Shown: piece after piece, positions 42,481-55,383 of the stretch
Position numbering within the stretch: the first letter of the stretch is position 1
Layout of the letters: every line of letters starts with the position of its first letter
Assembly: GCF_030209475.1 (NCBI RefSeq)
Contig: NZ_JARVRW010000004.1
Location: forward strand, 124,001 to 188,000
Direction: 5' to 3'
From: Microbacterium sp. lyk4-40-TSB-66
GTDB taxonomy: Bacteria > Actinomycetota > Actinomycetes > Actinomycetales > Microbacteriaceae
DNA length: 64,000 bases
Notes under the pieces: model-generated
Databases searched by the model: none
What the model was told of the DNA's origin: nothing
What the model saw: the letters and a program-made list of their open reading frames with translations, nothing else
Program-made: the position numbers and the translations under genes

Positions 42481-43682
42481 GCCACCCTCATCCCGGCCAA
42501 GCGCTCCGCCGCATCGGCGAGCACCTCGACCCGCTTGCACGCCGCGAATCGCACGAGCGTGGCGTAGCGGTCGCGATGGGCGGGTGAGACGAAGGCGGTG
42601 AGCGGGATGCCGACCACTCCGGCGCGGGCGGGGAGCTCGCGGCAGAACGCATCGGCGTCGGTGGCGCCGAGCGGGGCGGCATCCACCACCGTGAAGTACG
42701 ACCCCCCGGGGGTGGACACCTCGAACCCGGCAGCGCGCAGACCGGTGCCGAGCAACCGGGCCTTCTCGGCCATCTCGGAGGCGACCGAGGCGAAGAAGGC
42801 GTCGGGCAGACGCAGTCCCACCGCGATCGCGGGCTGGAACGGCGATCCTCCGACGTAGGTGAGGAACTGCTTGACGGCGAGGACAGCGGTCAGCAGCTCG
42901 GCCGGCCCGGTGACCCAGCCGGTCTTCCACCCGGTGAGCGAGAAGGTCTTCCCCGCCGACGAGATCGAGAGGGTGCGCTCGGCGGCTCCCGGGAGGGTGG
43001 CGATCGGCACGTGCGGCCCCTCGAACACGAGATGCTCGTACACCTCGTCGGTGACGATGATCGCGTCGTGCCGATGCGCGAGCCGCACGACCTCGTCGAG
43101 CACCTCGCGGGTGAACACAGTTCCCGTGGGATTGTGCGGGTCGTTCACGAGGATCACCCGTGTGCGATCAGTGACCGCGGACGCCAACTGCCCGAGGTCG
43201 GGCTGGAAGTCGGGCCACCGCAGCGGCACCGGCACCAGCTTCGCGCCCGACAGCGCCACGCACGCCGCGTACGAGTCGTAGTAGGGCTCGAAGACGACGA
43301 CCTCGTCGTCGGGGGAGTCGATGAGGGCGAGCAGGGTCGCCGCGAGCGCCTCGGTCGCCCCCACCGTGACGAGCACCTCGCGCTGCGGATCGAGTTCGAG
43401 ACCGTAGAAGCGTCGCTGGTGCTCGGCGATGGCCGACAGCAGGTCGGGGAAGCCGCGTCCGGGGGCGTACTGGTTGACGCCGCGGGCGATGGCATCCCGT
43501 GCCGCCTCCAGAACCGGTGCGGGCCCGTCCTCGTCGGGGAAGCCCTGGCCGAGGTTGAGGGCGCCGGTGGACGCGGCGAGCGCGCTCATCTCGGCGAAGA
43601 TCGTGGGGACCGAGGAGCCGTCGGGGGCGAGCAGGCCCGCGCCGCGGGCCGTGCGCTGCCAGGCGCCGGGAAGCTGGTGCAT
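42477..43682 (-). CDS. Class I/II PLP-dependent aminotransferase
   Basis: A 401-residue fold-type I aminotransferase. NLGQGFPDEDGP, QYAPGRGFPDLLSAIAEHQ, NDPHNPTGTVF, DEVYEHLVF, SSAGKTFSLTGWKTGW (PLP Lys) and a C-terminal LVRFAACK arginine site are all present. It is nearest to the kynurenine/methionine or N-succinyl-diaminopimelate branch; the substrate is not certain. The ATG at 43682 gives the family-like start MHQLPGAWQRTARG; an upstream start adds a non-conserved leader. Confidence 0.9.
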   Translation of the reverse strand: MHQLPGAWQRTARGAGLLAPDGSSVPTIFAEMSALAASTGALNLGQGFPDEDGPAPVLEAARDAIARGVNQYAPGRGFPDLLSAIAEHQRRFYGLELDPQREVLVTVGATEALAATLLALIDSPDDEVVVFEPYYDSYAACVALSGAKLVPVPLRWPDFQPDLGQLASAVTDRTRVILVNDPHNPTGTVFTREVLDEVVRLAHRHDAIIVTDEVYEHLVFEGPHVPIATLPGAAERTLSISSAGKTFSLTGWKTGWVTGPAELLTAVLAVKQFLTYVGGSPFQPAIAVGLRLPDAFFASVASEMAEKARLLGTGLRAAGFEVSTPGGSYFTVVDAAPLGATDADAFCRELPARAGVVGIPLTAFVSPAHRDRYATLVRFAACKRVEVLADAAERLAGMRVA

Positions 43683-43830
43683 GGACCCAGCATGCCGCAC
43701 GCGCGGCGAGGGCAAGGGGGAATGCTTCGCGGGACGTTGCTGCTAGACCCATAGAGGCGGCTCACTTCTGTCATAGGTGACCCACAGCATCCGTGGTCAT
43801 CGTAGAAGCGCCTGGAAGAAGGAGCATCCC

Positions 43831-45375
<1,545 letters not shown>

Positions 45376-45385
45376 CCCCTGCACG

Positions 45386-45424
45386 ACGACGCCACCCCGC
45401 GACACGCTCGCGGGGTGGCGTCGT
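45386..45424 (+). terminator. Strong hairpin after the HtrA-like gene
   Basis: A 17-bp perfect stem (45386-45402 with 45408-45424) and a five-base loop, 10 bases past the stop, followed by TCTGTTG. Confidence 0.8.
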
Positions 45425-45609
45425 TCTGTTGCGGGCGGGGCTCCCGTCAGGTGGCGAGCCGCGTCCGCGGTGCGCGCAACCTCCGTGATGCGCACATCCT
45501 CGGTCGTGGATGCCGTGTGGGGACTGAGGTTGTGCAGATCGCTGATGTGGTGCGCGGGGCGCTGCGGCGCCGCCGCTTGATCCGGCGGCTCGCGCGAAGC
45601 GCCGGACGC

Positions 45610-46950
<1,341 letters not shown>

Positions 46951-46956
46951 GCGGTG

Positions 46957-46962
46957 AGGCTA
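46957..46962 (-). promoter_or_regulatory. Candidate -10 hexamer, leaderless start
   Basis: TAGCCT on the minus strand ends 6 bases before the ATG at 46950. Confidence 0.4.
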
Positions 46963-47021
46963 ACGCGCCGCCGTGCGGCCCGCGCAGGACTTGCGCGCGG
47001 GGTGGTCTCGATGAGAAGGGG

Positions 47022-47942
47022 TCAGTCGGTTTCGTCGTCGGTCTCGCGCCGACGACGCTGGGGGAGCGCCTTGCGCGCCACCGAACCGGTGCGGCGCCCC
47101 GCCGAACCGACGGCGTCGGCGATGGCGGATCTGGCGCGGCGGACGCCGCCCACGGCGCTGCGCTCGAAGCGCTCGCTGCCGGGGCGCGGCTCCAGGTCGG
47201 CGGGCAGCTCGAGCGGAGGACTCCCGAAGGCGCGACGCGCGTTGACCAGCACCCGTCGGCCGAGGATGTGGTTGCCGGTGCCGCCGACCACGGCACCCAC
47301 GCCGAAGGGCAGGGCCTTGCCGAGCCACGACGCTCCGCCACGCGTGGCGAACTGCCGCACGAACGAGGTCTTCAGCCGGTCGACGAGGGGGCCGACGGCC
47401 GCGCGCGGGAGGGTCTTGGTGATGAGTTCCCCCCAGTACCCCGAGCGGGTGGTGCCACGGCCGGCCGCTTGCGCGGCGAGCTGCGAGACGAGGTCGACGC
47501 CTTCCTTTCCGAGCATCAGCGCGAGCACGAGGGCCCGCCCGCGGTCGGGGTCTTCGACGGCGACGCCGTGGACCTCCGCGACCGACTGCGCGTAGAGGGC
47601 GGTCGCCTCGAGGAAGCCGACGGTCTCGACGCCGCTGAGGGCGAGGGTGACGCCGGTGCCGATGCCCGGCACGACGGCCGTGGCGCCGACGGCTGCGCCG
47701 CCCGTGGTGACCGCAGCGAGGTAACGGCGCTCCAGGATCTTCAGGATCTGCTCGACCGTGGCATCCGGATGACGGAGGCGGATGCTGCGCAGATGCGCGA
47801 GCACCACGGGCCGCTGCACCGACAGCACGCGGTCGAGCATGCGGATCGTGCGGGGATGCTCGTCCGATCCCACGGGTGGGAGTCCGCCCGTCCACGGGGC
47901 GTCCTGCGGGAGGGAGTGGATGCGGTGCACCTTCTCAGCCAT
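47022..47942 (-). CDS. Unknown Gly/Ala-rich, possibly membrane-associated protein
   Basis: A 306-residue protein. The first 90 residues are soluble and helical. A Gly/Ala-rich hydrophobic stretch follows (GGAAVGATAVVPGIGTGVTL), then a second one near GKALPFGVGAVVGGTGNH. The C-terminus is basic. The pattern is faintly like EcsC-family proteins but not enough to assign. A GAGAGG site precedes the ATG at 47942. It is divergent from the ABC transporter. Confidence 0.7.
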   Translation of the reverse strand: MAEKVHRIHSLPQDAPWTGGLPPVGSDEHPRTIRMLDRVLSVQRPVVLAHLRSIRLRHPDATVEQILKILERRYLAAVTTGGAAVGATAVVPGIGTGVTLALSGVETVGFLEATALYAQSVAEVHGVAVEDPDRGRALVLALMLGKEGVDLVSQLAAQAAGRGTTRSGYWGELITKTLPRAAVGPLVDRLKTSFVRQFATRGGASWLGKALPFGVGAVVGGTGNHILGRRVLVNARRAFGSPPLELPADLEPRPGSERFERSAVGGVRRARSAIADAVGSAGRRTGSVARKALPQRRRRETDDETD

Positions 47943-48125
47943 GACATCATCCTCTCCCGGCCGGCTCGACGTGCGCCGTGACTTGACGGCGGTGCGCGGA
48001 TCCGTCGTGCGGGCGGTCGCGCAGGGGATCGGACGAGCTCGTGCCGCGCCGCGCGGGGCCCGCAGGGCTTCGACGCATGCGCGCACCGTGTCGGCAAGAG
48101 TCAGGGCGGTGTCGGAGGGGATTGG

Positions 48126-48131
48126 TAGTTT
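48126..48131 (+). promoter_or_regulatory. Candidate -10 hexamer, leaderless start
   Basis: TAGTTT ends 6 bases before the ATG at 48138. It supports that ATG as the real start of the long N-terminal extension. Confidence 0.45.
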
Positions 48132-48137
48132 GGTGCG

Positions 48138-50456
48138 ATGACAGCGTCGCTGCCGGAACCCCGAGACTCGTCCCCCTCTGACACCGAGGGCGTCGCGGCG
48201 AGCGTCGAACCCGCGGCCCGTCAGACTCCTCCCTCCGTTCGCGCCCCGCGGGCCACGCCCGCGAAGCGTCCGCCGGCTCGCTCCCAGGCCGACGGGGCGC
48301 CCGACGCCGACGCGTCGACCGGCGCCGCGGCGGCGAAACCGGCCCCGAAGCCGCGCGCACCCCGCGCCCCGCGGACGGCGGCGGCCCGCGCGTCCGGAAC
48401 GACCGCGCGCACCCCCGCGGCGAAGAAACCTGCGGCCGCGCGGACCGCCGCGAAGAAGCCGGCGTCGCCGCGCGCCTCCGCCGCGTCGACCACCACGGCG
48501 TCGGCGATCTCCGCGTCGGCCGCCGCGGCCGACGAGCCGATGCTCGATGCGGCCGTCGTGCCCTCCGCCATGCCGGCGGAGGCCGCCGACGCGCGCGTCG
48601 CGATGGACCGGTCTACAGAGACGGATGCCGTGAGCACGCCGGTGGAGTCCGACCAGTCGGCGATTCCGGATGCCGTGAGCACTCCGGCGAAGCCCGTCCT
48701 GCCCGCGTCGCCCGTTGTGGCCGACGCGCCGGCCGAGCCGGACCAGTCTGCGGCGCGGGATGCCGTCGACACGCCCGAGTCGACCGAAGCGGCCGGTTCC
48801 GCACCGGTCGGCCGCGATGCGCCCGCCCCGGCCGTCGATGCGCCGGCGGTCGAGAACGGCGCCCCCACGAACTCGGAACCCGCCGACGCCGACCTCGTCG
48901 CGCCCGAGGCGGCCGCCCCCGTCGCGTTCGACGACATCGTCATCCCCCCGCGCCCGCCGCTTCCCGTGGCCCGCGCGGCGGAGGCGCCGACGGCAGAGGC
49001 GACGAACGAGCACGTCGCCCTCGACCCCACCCCGGCAGACGTCGCCGTCGAGGAGCCGGCGGTCTCCGATCCGCCCGCAGTGCAGTCACCCGCCGGCGAA
49101 CCGTCGACCGCGGTCGACGAGCCCGTCGCGGACGACGACCTCGAGCCCGCCGCGTCCGAGGCCGAGGTGATCGTCGTCACGCCGCTCGACACGCGCGAGC
49201 ACACCGACGCTCCGCGGGTGGCGTCCGACGTCTCCGACACCGGGGAGAGCGCCGCCGATGTCGCACCGCGTGAGGTCGCCGATGCGGGCACCTTCGACGA
49301 CACGCACGCCGACGATGCGCACGATCCCACTCCGCCCGACGTCCGCGCGGACGACGAGGCCCCGGCCGACGAGACCTCCCACGCCCCGGTGCTCGACGTC
49401 GCGGAGGCAGAGGCATCCGCCGACCCGGATGGCGTCGTCGCCCCCGGCGTCGACACCGACTCCGAGGCATCCGATCATCCGGCCCCTGACGCCGAGCCGG
49501 CGGCCGTCACGGATGCCGAGGCTCCGGCTGAGACGCCCGCCGTCGCCGCCGACGAGACCACCGCCGACGGGGATGCCGAGGCATCGCGCGACACGAGCAC
49601 CGACGCCGCGGTCCCCGCGCTCGCGGCCACCGACGAGGCATCGACGGATTCGGCGACCGACACGGCGGCATCCACCGATGCGGATGGCGAGGCCGCGGTC
49701 CCCGCGCTCACGCTCCGCCACATCACGAAGACGTTCGGTGAGCTCCGCGCCGTCGACGCGATCGACCTGACCGTGCCCGCGGGCTCGTTCTACGGCCTCG
49801 TCGGTCCCAACGGCGCCGGCAAGACCACGACCCTGTCGATCATCGCGGGACTCCTCCGCGCCGACGGGGGCGCCGTGACGATCAACGGCGTCGACGCCAA
49901 GAAGCGGGCGCGCGAAGCGAAGAAGATGATCGGCGTCCTGCCCGATCGCCTGCGCACCTTCGACCGTCTGACGGGGCGCCAGCTGCTGTCGTACTACGGC
50001 GCGCTGCGGGGGCTCCCGAGCGGCCTCGTCGAGAGCCGCATGGCAGACCTCGCCCGCGCCTTCGACCTCGTCGACGCGCTCGCGCGGCCCGTCTCCGACT
50101 ACTCGGCGGGAATGACGAAGAAGGTCATGCTGGCGGGGGCGATGATCCATTCCCCGCGCCTGCTCGTGCTCGACGAGCCCTTCGAGGCCGTCGACCCGGT
50201 CTCCAGCGGCGTCATCCTCGACATCCTGCGCACGTACGTCGACCACGGCGGCACCGTGATCCTGTCGAGCCACGGCATGGAGCTCGTCGAGCGGGTGTGT
50301 TCCCGCGTCGCGGTCATCGTGTCGGGCCAGGTGCTCGCCGAGGGCACAGTCGACGAGGTGCGCGGCGAAGGCACGCTCGAGCAGCGTTTCCGCGAACTCT
50401 CGGGTGGCCTGGGCGACGTGGAGGGCCTCGAGTGGTTGCACACGTTCTCCGCCTGA
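48138..50456 (+). CDS. ABC transporter ATPase with a very long low-complexity N-terminal extension
   Basis: A 772-residue protein. Residues 1-120 are basic, Ala/Pro/Lys-rich with histone-H1-like AAKKPAAARTAAKKPASPR; residues 120-520 are Ala/Asp/Val/Pro/Glu-rich and acidic. From about 525 comes a normal ABC ATPase: Walker A GPNGAGKTTT, signature DYSAGMTKKV, Walker B LLVLDEPFEAVDP, and H-loop SSHGMELVERV. The ABC domain resembles those of ABC-2 exporters with NosF-like partners. Typical relatives have about 250 residues. The extension keeps the same frame with no stops and strong GC codon bias. Confidence 0.9.
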   Translation: MTASLPEPRDSSPSDTEGVAASVEPAARQTPPSVRAPRATPAKRPPARSQADGAPDADASTGAAAAKPAPKPRAPRAPRTAAARASGTTARTPAAKKPAAARTAAKKPASPRASAASTTTASAISASAAAADEPMLDAAVVPSAMPAEAADARVAMDRSTETDAVSTPVESDQSAIPDAVSTPAKPVLPASPVVADAPAEPDQSAARDAVDTPESTEAAGSAPVGRDAPAPAVDAPAVENGAPTNSEPADADLVAPEAAAPVAFDDIVIPPRPPLPVARAAEAPTAEATNEHVALDPTPADVAVEEPAVSDPPAVQSPAGEPSTAVDEPVADDDLEPAASEAEVIVVTPLDTREHTDAPRVASDVSDTGESAADVAPREVADAGTFDDTHADDAHDPTPPDVRADDEAPADETSHAPVLDVAEAEASADPDGVVAPGVDTDSEASDHPAPDAEPAAVTDAEAPAETPAVAADETTADGDAEASRDTSTDAAVPALAATDEASTDSATDTAASTDADGEAAVPALTLRHITKTFGELRAVDAIDLTVPAGSFYGLVGPNGAGKTTTLSIIAGLLRADGGAVTINGVDAKKRAREAKKMIGVLPDRLRTFDRLTGRQLLSYYGALRGLPSGLVESRMADLARAFDLVDALARPVSDYSAGMTKKVMLAGAMIHSPRLLVLDEPFEAVDPVSSGVILDILRTYVDHGGTVILSSHGMELVERVCSRVAVIVSGQVLAEGTVDEVRGEGTLEQRFRELSGGLGDVEGLEWLHTFSA

Positions 50457-51994
50457 GACTGGCGATGATGCTCGGCGCCCTGCGGGGCGACCGGCGCGAC
50501 GTGATCCGGCGGGCGATCGGTGTGGTCGTCCTGATCGCTGCCACCGTCTTCGCGGCCGTCAGCGCCGCCGGACTCGCGGATGCCGACCGCCTCACGACCG
50601 CGGTGGTCACCGTACTGGCGGGTTCCGCGGTCACCCTGGGGTTCGCGGTCGGTCCGCCCGTCACGGCCTCGATCGACCCCCTCGACCCGCGGCGGTTCGC
50701 CGTCGTCGGCCCGGAACCGCGACCGCTCGCCGGCGCTCTGCTGCTCGCCGGGTTCTTCAGCGTTCCGGTCCTGGTGACCCTCGTCCTCGGCGTCAGCGTC
50801 GCGGTGGCGTGGGGCGCGCACGGTGCCTCGGCGGTGGCGGGCGTGGCATCCGTCGTTCTGGGGCTCACGACGTGCGTGCTGTTCGCCCGCGTCAGCATGG
50901 CACTCGGGGCGCTCGTGCAGCGTCCCCGGCAATCGCGCGAGCTGATGAGCGTCTACCTCATCGCCGTGCTCGTCGTCGTCGTGCCGATCGGGGTGTTCCT
51001 CGGATCGCTCGAGTGGCGCGGTGCGGTGCCGTCGCAGTTGGCGTCGGCGGCCGAGATCCTGTCGTGGACGCCGGTCGGGGCCGCGTGGGCCATCGGCCTC
51101 GCACCGACGACAGGTGCGGCCGTCGGAAGCCTCGTGGTCGCCCTCGCGACCGTGGCGCTGCTCACCCTGGCGTGGTTCGCCCTGGTCGAGGTGCTGCTCA
51201 CGACGACGCGTCGTCCGGTCGCGGTGCGCGAGCGCGGCGGGCTCGGGTGGTTCGCGCTCCTTCCGGGCACCCCCGGAGGAGCCGTCGCCGCGCGGAGCCT
51301 GTCGTACTGGCTGCGCGACCGGCGGTACATCGTCAACATCGTGATCGTGCCGATCGCGGCCGTCGTGTCGACGGTGCCGCTGCTCGTCGCGGGCGTGCCG
51401 TTCGAGTTGGCGGTCCTGCTGCCGGTGCCGATCATGGCGCTGTTCTTCGGGTGGCTGCCGCACAACGACCTCGCGTACGACTCCACGGCTCTGTGGATGC
51501 ACATCGCCAGCGGCGTGCGCGGCATCCCGGATCGCGTGGGGCGCCTCGTGCCCATCCTGCTCATCGCCGTCCCGATCCTCGCCGTGAGCCTCCCGCTCGC
51601 GATCGTCGCGCACGGTCGCTGGGCGATCTTCCCGGCCATGGTCGGCGTGTGCGCGGCGCTGTTCCTCGGCGGTCTGGGGCTGTCGAGCGTCTCGTCGGTG
51701 GTGGCCCCCTACGCGGTCTCGCGGCCGGGTGACAGCCCCTTCCAACAGCCGCAGCGCACGGGCTCGGGCGGAGTCATCGCGCAGGGCCTCGTCATGCTCG
51801 GGGCGGTGCTCACCGCACTGCCCGCGGGCTGGCTGACGTGGCAGGCGATCGACGGCACGGCCATCGACGCGATGTTCGCGCTCTGGGTCGGGGCGGGCGC
51901 CGGCGCGCTCGTGCTGATCCTCGGGATCGTCGTGGGCGCGGTGGTCTACGAACGCCGCGCGACCCGCCTCATGGAGTTCGCCGAAGCGACCTGA
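50432..51994 (+). CDS. ABC exporter permease
   Basis: A 520-residue protein with about twelve membrane helices in two similar halves, for example VLIAATVFAAVSAAGLAD and YLIAVLVVVVPIGVFLG. It partners the ATPase it overlaps by 25 bases. GTG at 50432 (VVAHVLRLRLAMM) is preferred because it keeps the basic lead-in to the first helix; ATG at 50465 is possible. The cargo is unknown. Confidence 0.82.
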   Translation: MVAHVLRLRLAMMLGALRGDRRDVIRRAIGVVVLIAATVFAAVSAAGLADADRLTTAVVTVLAGSAVTLGFAVGPPVTASIDPLDPRRFAVVGPEPRPLAGALLLAGFFSVPVLVTLVLGVSVAVAWGAHGASAVAGVASVVLGLTTCVLFARVSMALGALVQRPRQSRELMSVYLIAVLVVVVPIGVFLGSLEWRGAVPSQLASAAEILSWTPVGAAWAIGLAPTTGAAVGSLVVALATVALLTLAWFALVEVLLTTTRRPVAVRERGGLGWFALLPGTPGGAVAARSLSYWLRDRRYIVNIVIVPIAAVVSTVPLLVAGVPFELAVLLPVPIMALFFGWLPHNDLAYDSTALWMHIASGVRGIPDRVGRLVPILLIAVPILAVSLPLAIVAHGRWAIFPAMVGVCAALFLGGLGLSSVSSVVAPYAVSRPGDSPFQQPQRTGSGGVIAQGLVMLGAVLTALPAGWLTWQAIDGTAIDAMFALWVGAGAGALVLILGIVVGAVVYERRATRLMEFAEAT

Positions 51995-52030
51995 GTCGAA
52001 CCCGCCCGACCGCTGAGCGCGGTCCGCGGC

Positions 52031-52036
52031 TACACT
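52031..52036 (+). promoter_or_regulatory. Candidate -10 hexamer, leaderless start
   Basis: TACACT ends 8 bases before the ATG at 52045. Confidence 0.45.
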
Positions 52037-52044
52037 GGCTCTCC

Positions 52045-52311
52045 ATGAGCACGCCTCTCGACAGTCCTGACAGCGGGGGTCTCGCGACCCTGGATCGAGA
52101 GCTCGAAGAGCTCATCCGCGAAGAGAACATCGAGCCCGGCGACCATGAGCGCTTCTCGCATTACGTGAAGAAGGACAAGATCCTCGAGTCGGCGATCACC
52201 GGCAAGCCGGTGCGCGCGCTCTGCGGCAAGAAGTGGACTCCGGGTCGCGATCCCGAGAAGTTCCCCGTCTGCCCGCAGTGCAAAGAGATCTACGAGTCGC
52301 TGGTCAAGTAA
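52045..52311 (+). CDS. DUF3039 family protein
   Basis: An 88-residue protein. HERFSHYVKKDKI, GKPVRALCGKKWTPGRDPEKFPVC and CPQCKEIY give the DUF3039 core with three Cys that look metal-binding. It is a conserved actinobacterial protein beside pncB and murI. Function unknown. ATG at 52045 is supported by the TACACT hexamer; the longer upstream frame is in the permease. Confidence 0.9.
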   Translation: MSTPLDSPDSGGLATLDRELEELIREENIEPGDHERFSHYVKKDKILESAITGKPVRALCGKKWTPGRDPEKFPVCPQCKEIYESLVK

Positions 52312-52341
52312 CCCCGGCGCCTCGCCCGTCTTCGTCGAGCG

Positions 52342-53667
52342 TCAGTCCGCCTCGCGGTACTCGGTCGGCAGGGCGGGTTCCGACTTGCTGAGCGCCAGTG
52401 CCCGCACGGGCAGTTCCTCGCGCACGCGGGCATGGTGGGCTCGCGCGGCCTCGACACCCTCCGGGCCGAGGGCCGCGGCGTCCGCCTCGCCGTCGCGCAT
52501 GAGCGTCGTCTGCAGGGCACGGGCGTCGGGGTGCTCGGCGGCCGTGGACAGCTCTTCGAACCCGTCGCTGACCACGATGAGTTCGCCGGTCGCGGTGCCC
52601 CCGTCGAGGGTGCGGAACGCGGCCTTACGGCCCCCGTGCGAGGCTTTCTGCGTCGACGCCTTGGCGACGCCCACCCACGAGCCGTCGGCCGCTTCGCGCG
52701 CCACGAGCTTGAACACCAGCCCTGCGGTCGGTACGCCCGAGCCGGTCGCGACCGAGGTGCCGACACCATAGGAGTCGACGGGGGAGGCCGCGAGGGCGGC
52801 GAGGGCGTACTCGTCGAGGTCGCTCGTGACGGTGATGCGCGTGCCGGTGGCGCCGAGGTCGTCGAGCAGGGCCCGCACCTCACCCGCGACGATCGGCAGG
52901 TCGCCCGAGTCGATGCGCACGCCGCCCAGGTGGGTGCCGGCCACGCGCACGGCCGTGCGCACGCCCTCGGCGATGTCGTACGTGTCAACGAGCAGGGTGG
53001 TGCCGCTGCCGAGCGCGTCGACCTGCGAACGGAACGCGTCCTCTTCGCTGTCGTGCAGCAGCGTCCACGCGTGGGCGGCGGTGCCCATCGTCGGAACGCC
53101 CCACCGGCGACCCGCCTCGAGGTTGCTGGTGGCCGAGAAGCCCACGATGTAGGCGGCTCGGGCAGCGGCCACGGCCGCCTCCTCGCTCGCGCGACGCGAG
53201 CCCATCTCGGCGAGCGGTCGGTCGCCGGCGGCGACGCTCATGCGGGCGGCGGCGGTGGCCACGGCGGAGTCGTAGTTCAAGATGCTGAGCGCCAGCGTCT
53301 CCAACAGCACCGCCTCGGCGAACGTCCCCTCCACGGTCAGCAACGGGGAGCCCGGGAAGTACACCTCGCCCTCGCGGTAGCCGGTCACCGATCCCGTGAA
53401 GCGGTAGTCGGCGAGGAAGTCGAGCGTCGCGGCATCCACCACTCCCGCATCACGCAGGTAGCGCAGCTCGTCGTCGCCGAAGCGGAAGTCGCGGATGGCT
53501 TCGAGCAGCCGGCCGGTGCCCGCGACGACGCCGAAGCGGCGTCCGCCCGAGAGCCGGCGCCCGAACACCTCGAACACGCAGCGGCGTGAGGCCGTGCCGT
53601 CGCGGAGGGCCGCGTCGAGCATCGTGAGTTCGTAGCGGTCGGTGTGCAGAGCCGTACTCCGAGTCAT
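52342..53667 (-). CDS. pncB: Nicotinate phosphoribosyltransferase
   Basis: A 441-residue enzyme making nicotinate mononucleotide in NAD salvage. The opening [64 protein letters not shown], and VRIDSGDL (PRPP site) are diagnostic. Convergent with DUF3039 and divergent from murI, the usual order. A TAGGCT hexamer lies 6 bases before its ATG. Confidence 0.96.
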   Translation of the reverse strand: MTRSTALHTDRYELTMLDAALRDGTASRRCVFEVFGRRLSGGRRFGVVAGTGRLLEAIRDFRFGDDELRYLRDAGVVDAATLDFLADYRFTGSVTGYREGEVYFPGSPLLTVEGTFAEAVLLETLALSILNYDSAVATAAARMSVAAGDRPLAEMGSRRASEEAAVAAARAAYIVGFSATSNLEAGRRWGVPTMGTAAHAWTLLHDSEEDAFRSQVDALGSGTTLLVDTYDIAEGVRTAVRVAGTHLGGVRIDSGDLPIVAGEVRALLDDLGATGTRITVTSDLDEYALAALAASPVDSYGVGTSVATGSGVPTAGLVFKLVAREAADGSWVGVAKASTQKASHGGRKAAFRTLDGGTATGELIVVSDGFEELSTAAEHPDARALQTTLMRDGEADAAALGPEGVEAARAHHARVREELPVRALALSKSEPALPTEYREAD

Positions 53668-53673
53668 CGCGCC

Positions 53674-53679
53674 AGCCTA
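53674..53679 (-). promoter_or_regulatory. Candidate -10 hexamer, leaderless start
   Basis: TAGGCT on the minus strand ends 6 bases before the pncB ATG at 53667. Confidence 0.45.
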
Positions 53680-53787
53680 TTGCGGCCGATTCCCCGGCGT
53701 CTGGTCACCCGCGGCCCCTTGACGCGCGACACGACGCAGGAGACCACGCCGCCGCCCCGCTCCCCGCGCCACCACACCCCCGCCCGA

Positions 53788-53793
53788 TAGGCT
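53788..53793 (+). promoter_or_regulatory. Candidate -10 hexamer, leaderless start
   Basis: TAGGCT ends 8 bases before the murI ATG at 53802. Confidence 0.45.
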
Positions 53794-53801
53794 GGACCCC
53801 T

Positions 53802-54620
53802 ATGGACGACGCACCGATCGGGATCTTCGACTCGGGAGTCGGCGGTCTCACCGTCGCCCGGGCCGTGTCGGCGCAGCTGCCGCGCGAGTCGATCCTCTAC
53901 ATCGGCGACACCGCGCGCTCGCCCTACGGCCCCAAGCCCATCGCCGACGTCCGTCGCTACGCGCTCGAGGTGCTCGACACGCTCGTGGAGCAGGGCGTGA
54001 AGATGCTGGTGATCGCCTGCAACACCGCCTCGGCGGCGATGCTCCGCGACGCGCGGGAGCGCTACGACGTCCCCGTGGTCGAGGTCATCGGCCCCGCTGT
54101 GCGGACGGCCATGTCGACCACCCGCAACGGCCGCATCGGCGTGATCGGCACCGCCGGCACCATCGGCTCGCGCGCCTACCAGGACATGCTCGAGGTCAAC
54201 GAGCGGCTCACGGTGTTCGCCGAGGCGTGCCCCCGCTTCGTCGAGTTCGTCGAGGCCGGCGTGACCGACTCGCCCGAGGTGCTGGCCACCGCCGAGCAAT
54301 ACCTCGCCCCTCTCCGCCACGCCGGGGTCGACACTCTCGTGCTCGGCTGCACGCATTACCCCTTCCTCGAGGGGGTCATCAGCTACGTGATGGGGCCCGA
54401 CGTCAGCCTCGTGTCCAGCGACAGCGAGACCGCGAAGGACGTCTTCCGCCAGCTCGTCTCGCGTGATCTTCTGGCGAGTCCGGATGCCGCCCCCCGCCAC
54501 CGCTACGAGGCCACCGGCTCGTCGGCCGACGACTTCCTGCGCCTGGCGCACCGCCTCATGGGCCGTGAGGTGCGCGAGGTGCAGCTCGTGCAGACCGGCG
54601 CCATCGACCTGCCGCGCTGA
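53802..54620 (+). CDS. murI: Glutamate racemase
   Basis: A 272-residue enzyme supplying D-glutamate for peptidoglycan. [17 protein letters not shown] opens it; the catalytic cysteines are in [10 protein letters not shown] and [11 protein letters not shown]. It precedes rph by 36 bases and rdgB after that, the standard actinobacterial order. Confidence 0.97.
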   Translation: MDDAPIGIFDSGVGGLTVARAVSAQLPRESILYIGDTARSPYGPKPIADVRRYALEVLDTLVEQGVKMLVIACNTASAAMLRDARERYDVPVVEVIGPAVRTAMSTTRNGRIGVIGTAGTIGSRAYQDMLEVNERLTVFAEACPRFVEFVEAGVTDSPEVLATAEQYLAPLRHAGVDTLVLGCTHYPFLEGVISYVMGPDVSLVSSDSETAKDVFRQLVSRDLLASPDAAPRHRYEATGSSADDFLRLAHRLMGREVREVQLVQTGAIDLPR

Positions 54621-54656
54621 GGCGTGGCATCCCTTTCCCGTTCCTCTGGAGGATCC

Positions 54657-55382
54657 ATGACCCGCAAAGACGGCCGCACCCCCGATCAGCTCCGCCCCGT
54701 GACGATCGAGCGCGGGTGGTCGGCGCACGCCGAGGGCTCGGCGCTCATCACGTTCGGCGGCACGAAGGTGCTCTGCACCGCGTCGTTCACCAATGGCGTG
54801 CCCCGCTGGCTGAGCGGCAAGGGCAAGGGCTGGGTCACGGCGGAGTACGCGATGCTGCCGCGCGCGACGAACAGCCGCAACGACCGCGAGAGCATCAAGG
54901 GCAAGGTCGGCGGACGCACGCACGAGATCTCACGCCTCATCGGGCGGGCGCTGCGCGCAGTGGTCGACACCAAGGCGCTGGGCGAGAACACCATCGTGAT
55001 CGACTGCGACGTGCTGCAGGCCGACGGCGGCACGCGCACCGCGGCGATCACCGGTGCCTACGTCGCCCTCGCGGATGCCATCGCCTGGGGACGCGAGAAG
55101 AAGTTCATCGGCCAGCGCGCCGAGGTGCTGCGCGACTCGGTCGCCGCGGTGTCGGTCGGCATCGTCGACGGCGAGCCGCTGCTCGACCTGGCCTACGTCG
55201 AGGACGTGCGCGCCGAGACCGATATGAACATCGTCGTCACCGGCCGGGGCCTCTTCGTCGAGGTGCAGGGCACCGCCGAGGGCGCACCGTTCGACAAGGC
55301 GGAGCTCGACCGCCTGCTCGAACTGGGCGTGAACGGGTGCGCCGAGCTGCGCGGCATCCAGACCGCGGCTCTCGAGGGCTGA
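54657..55382 (+). CDS. rph: Ribonuclease PH
   Basis: A 241-residue phosphorolytic exoribonuclease trimming tRNA 3' ends. [49 protein letters not shown] and [20 protein letters not shown] match the family throughout. TGGAGG lies upstream of the ATG at 54657, so the longer frame is rejected. One base separates it from rdgB. Confidence 0.97.
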   Translation: MTRKDGRTPDQLRPVTIERGWSAHAEGSALITFGGTKVLCTASFTNGVPRWLSGKGKGWVTAEYAMLPRATNSRNDRESIKGKVGGRTHEISRLIGRALRAVVDTKALGENTIVIDCDVLQADGGTRTAAITGAYVALADAIAWGREKKFIGQRAEVLRDSVAAVSVGIVDGEPLLDLAYVEDVRAETDMNIVVTGRGLFVEVQGTAEGAPFDKAELDRLLELGVNGCAELRGIQTAALEG

Positions 55383-55383
55383 G

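Noticed and set aside
47947..49013. Minus-strand frames opposite the ATPase extension
   Set aside because: Low complexity on both strands; the plus frame is continuous with a real ATPase.
52312..52341. A clpS gene, often found beside pncB
   Set aside because: Only 30 bases separate the DUF3039 and pncB genes.
53719..53724. TTGACG as the murI -35 box
   Set aside because: It is about 64 bases from the -10 candidate, far beyond normal spacing.
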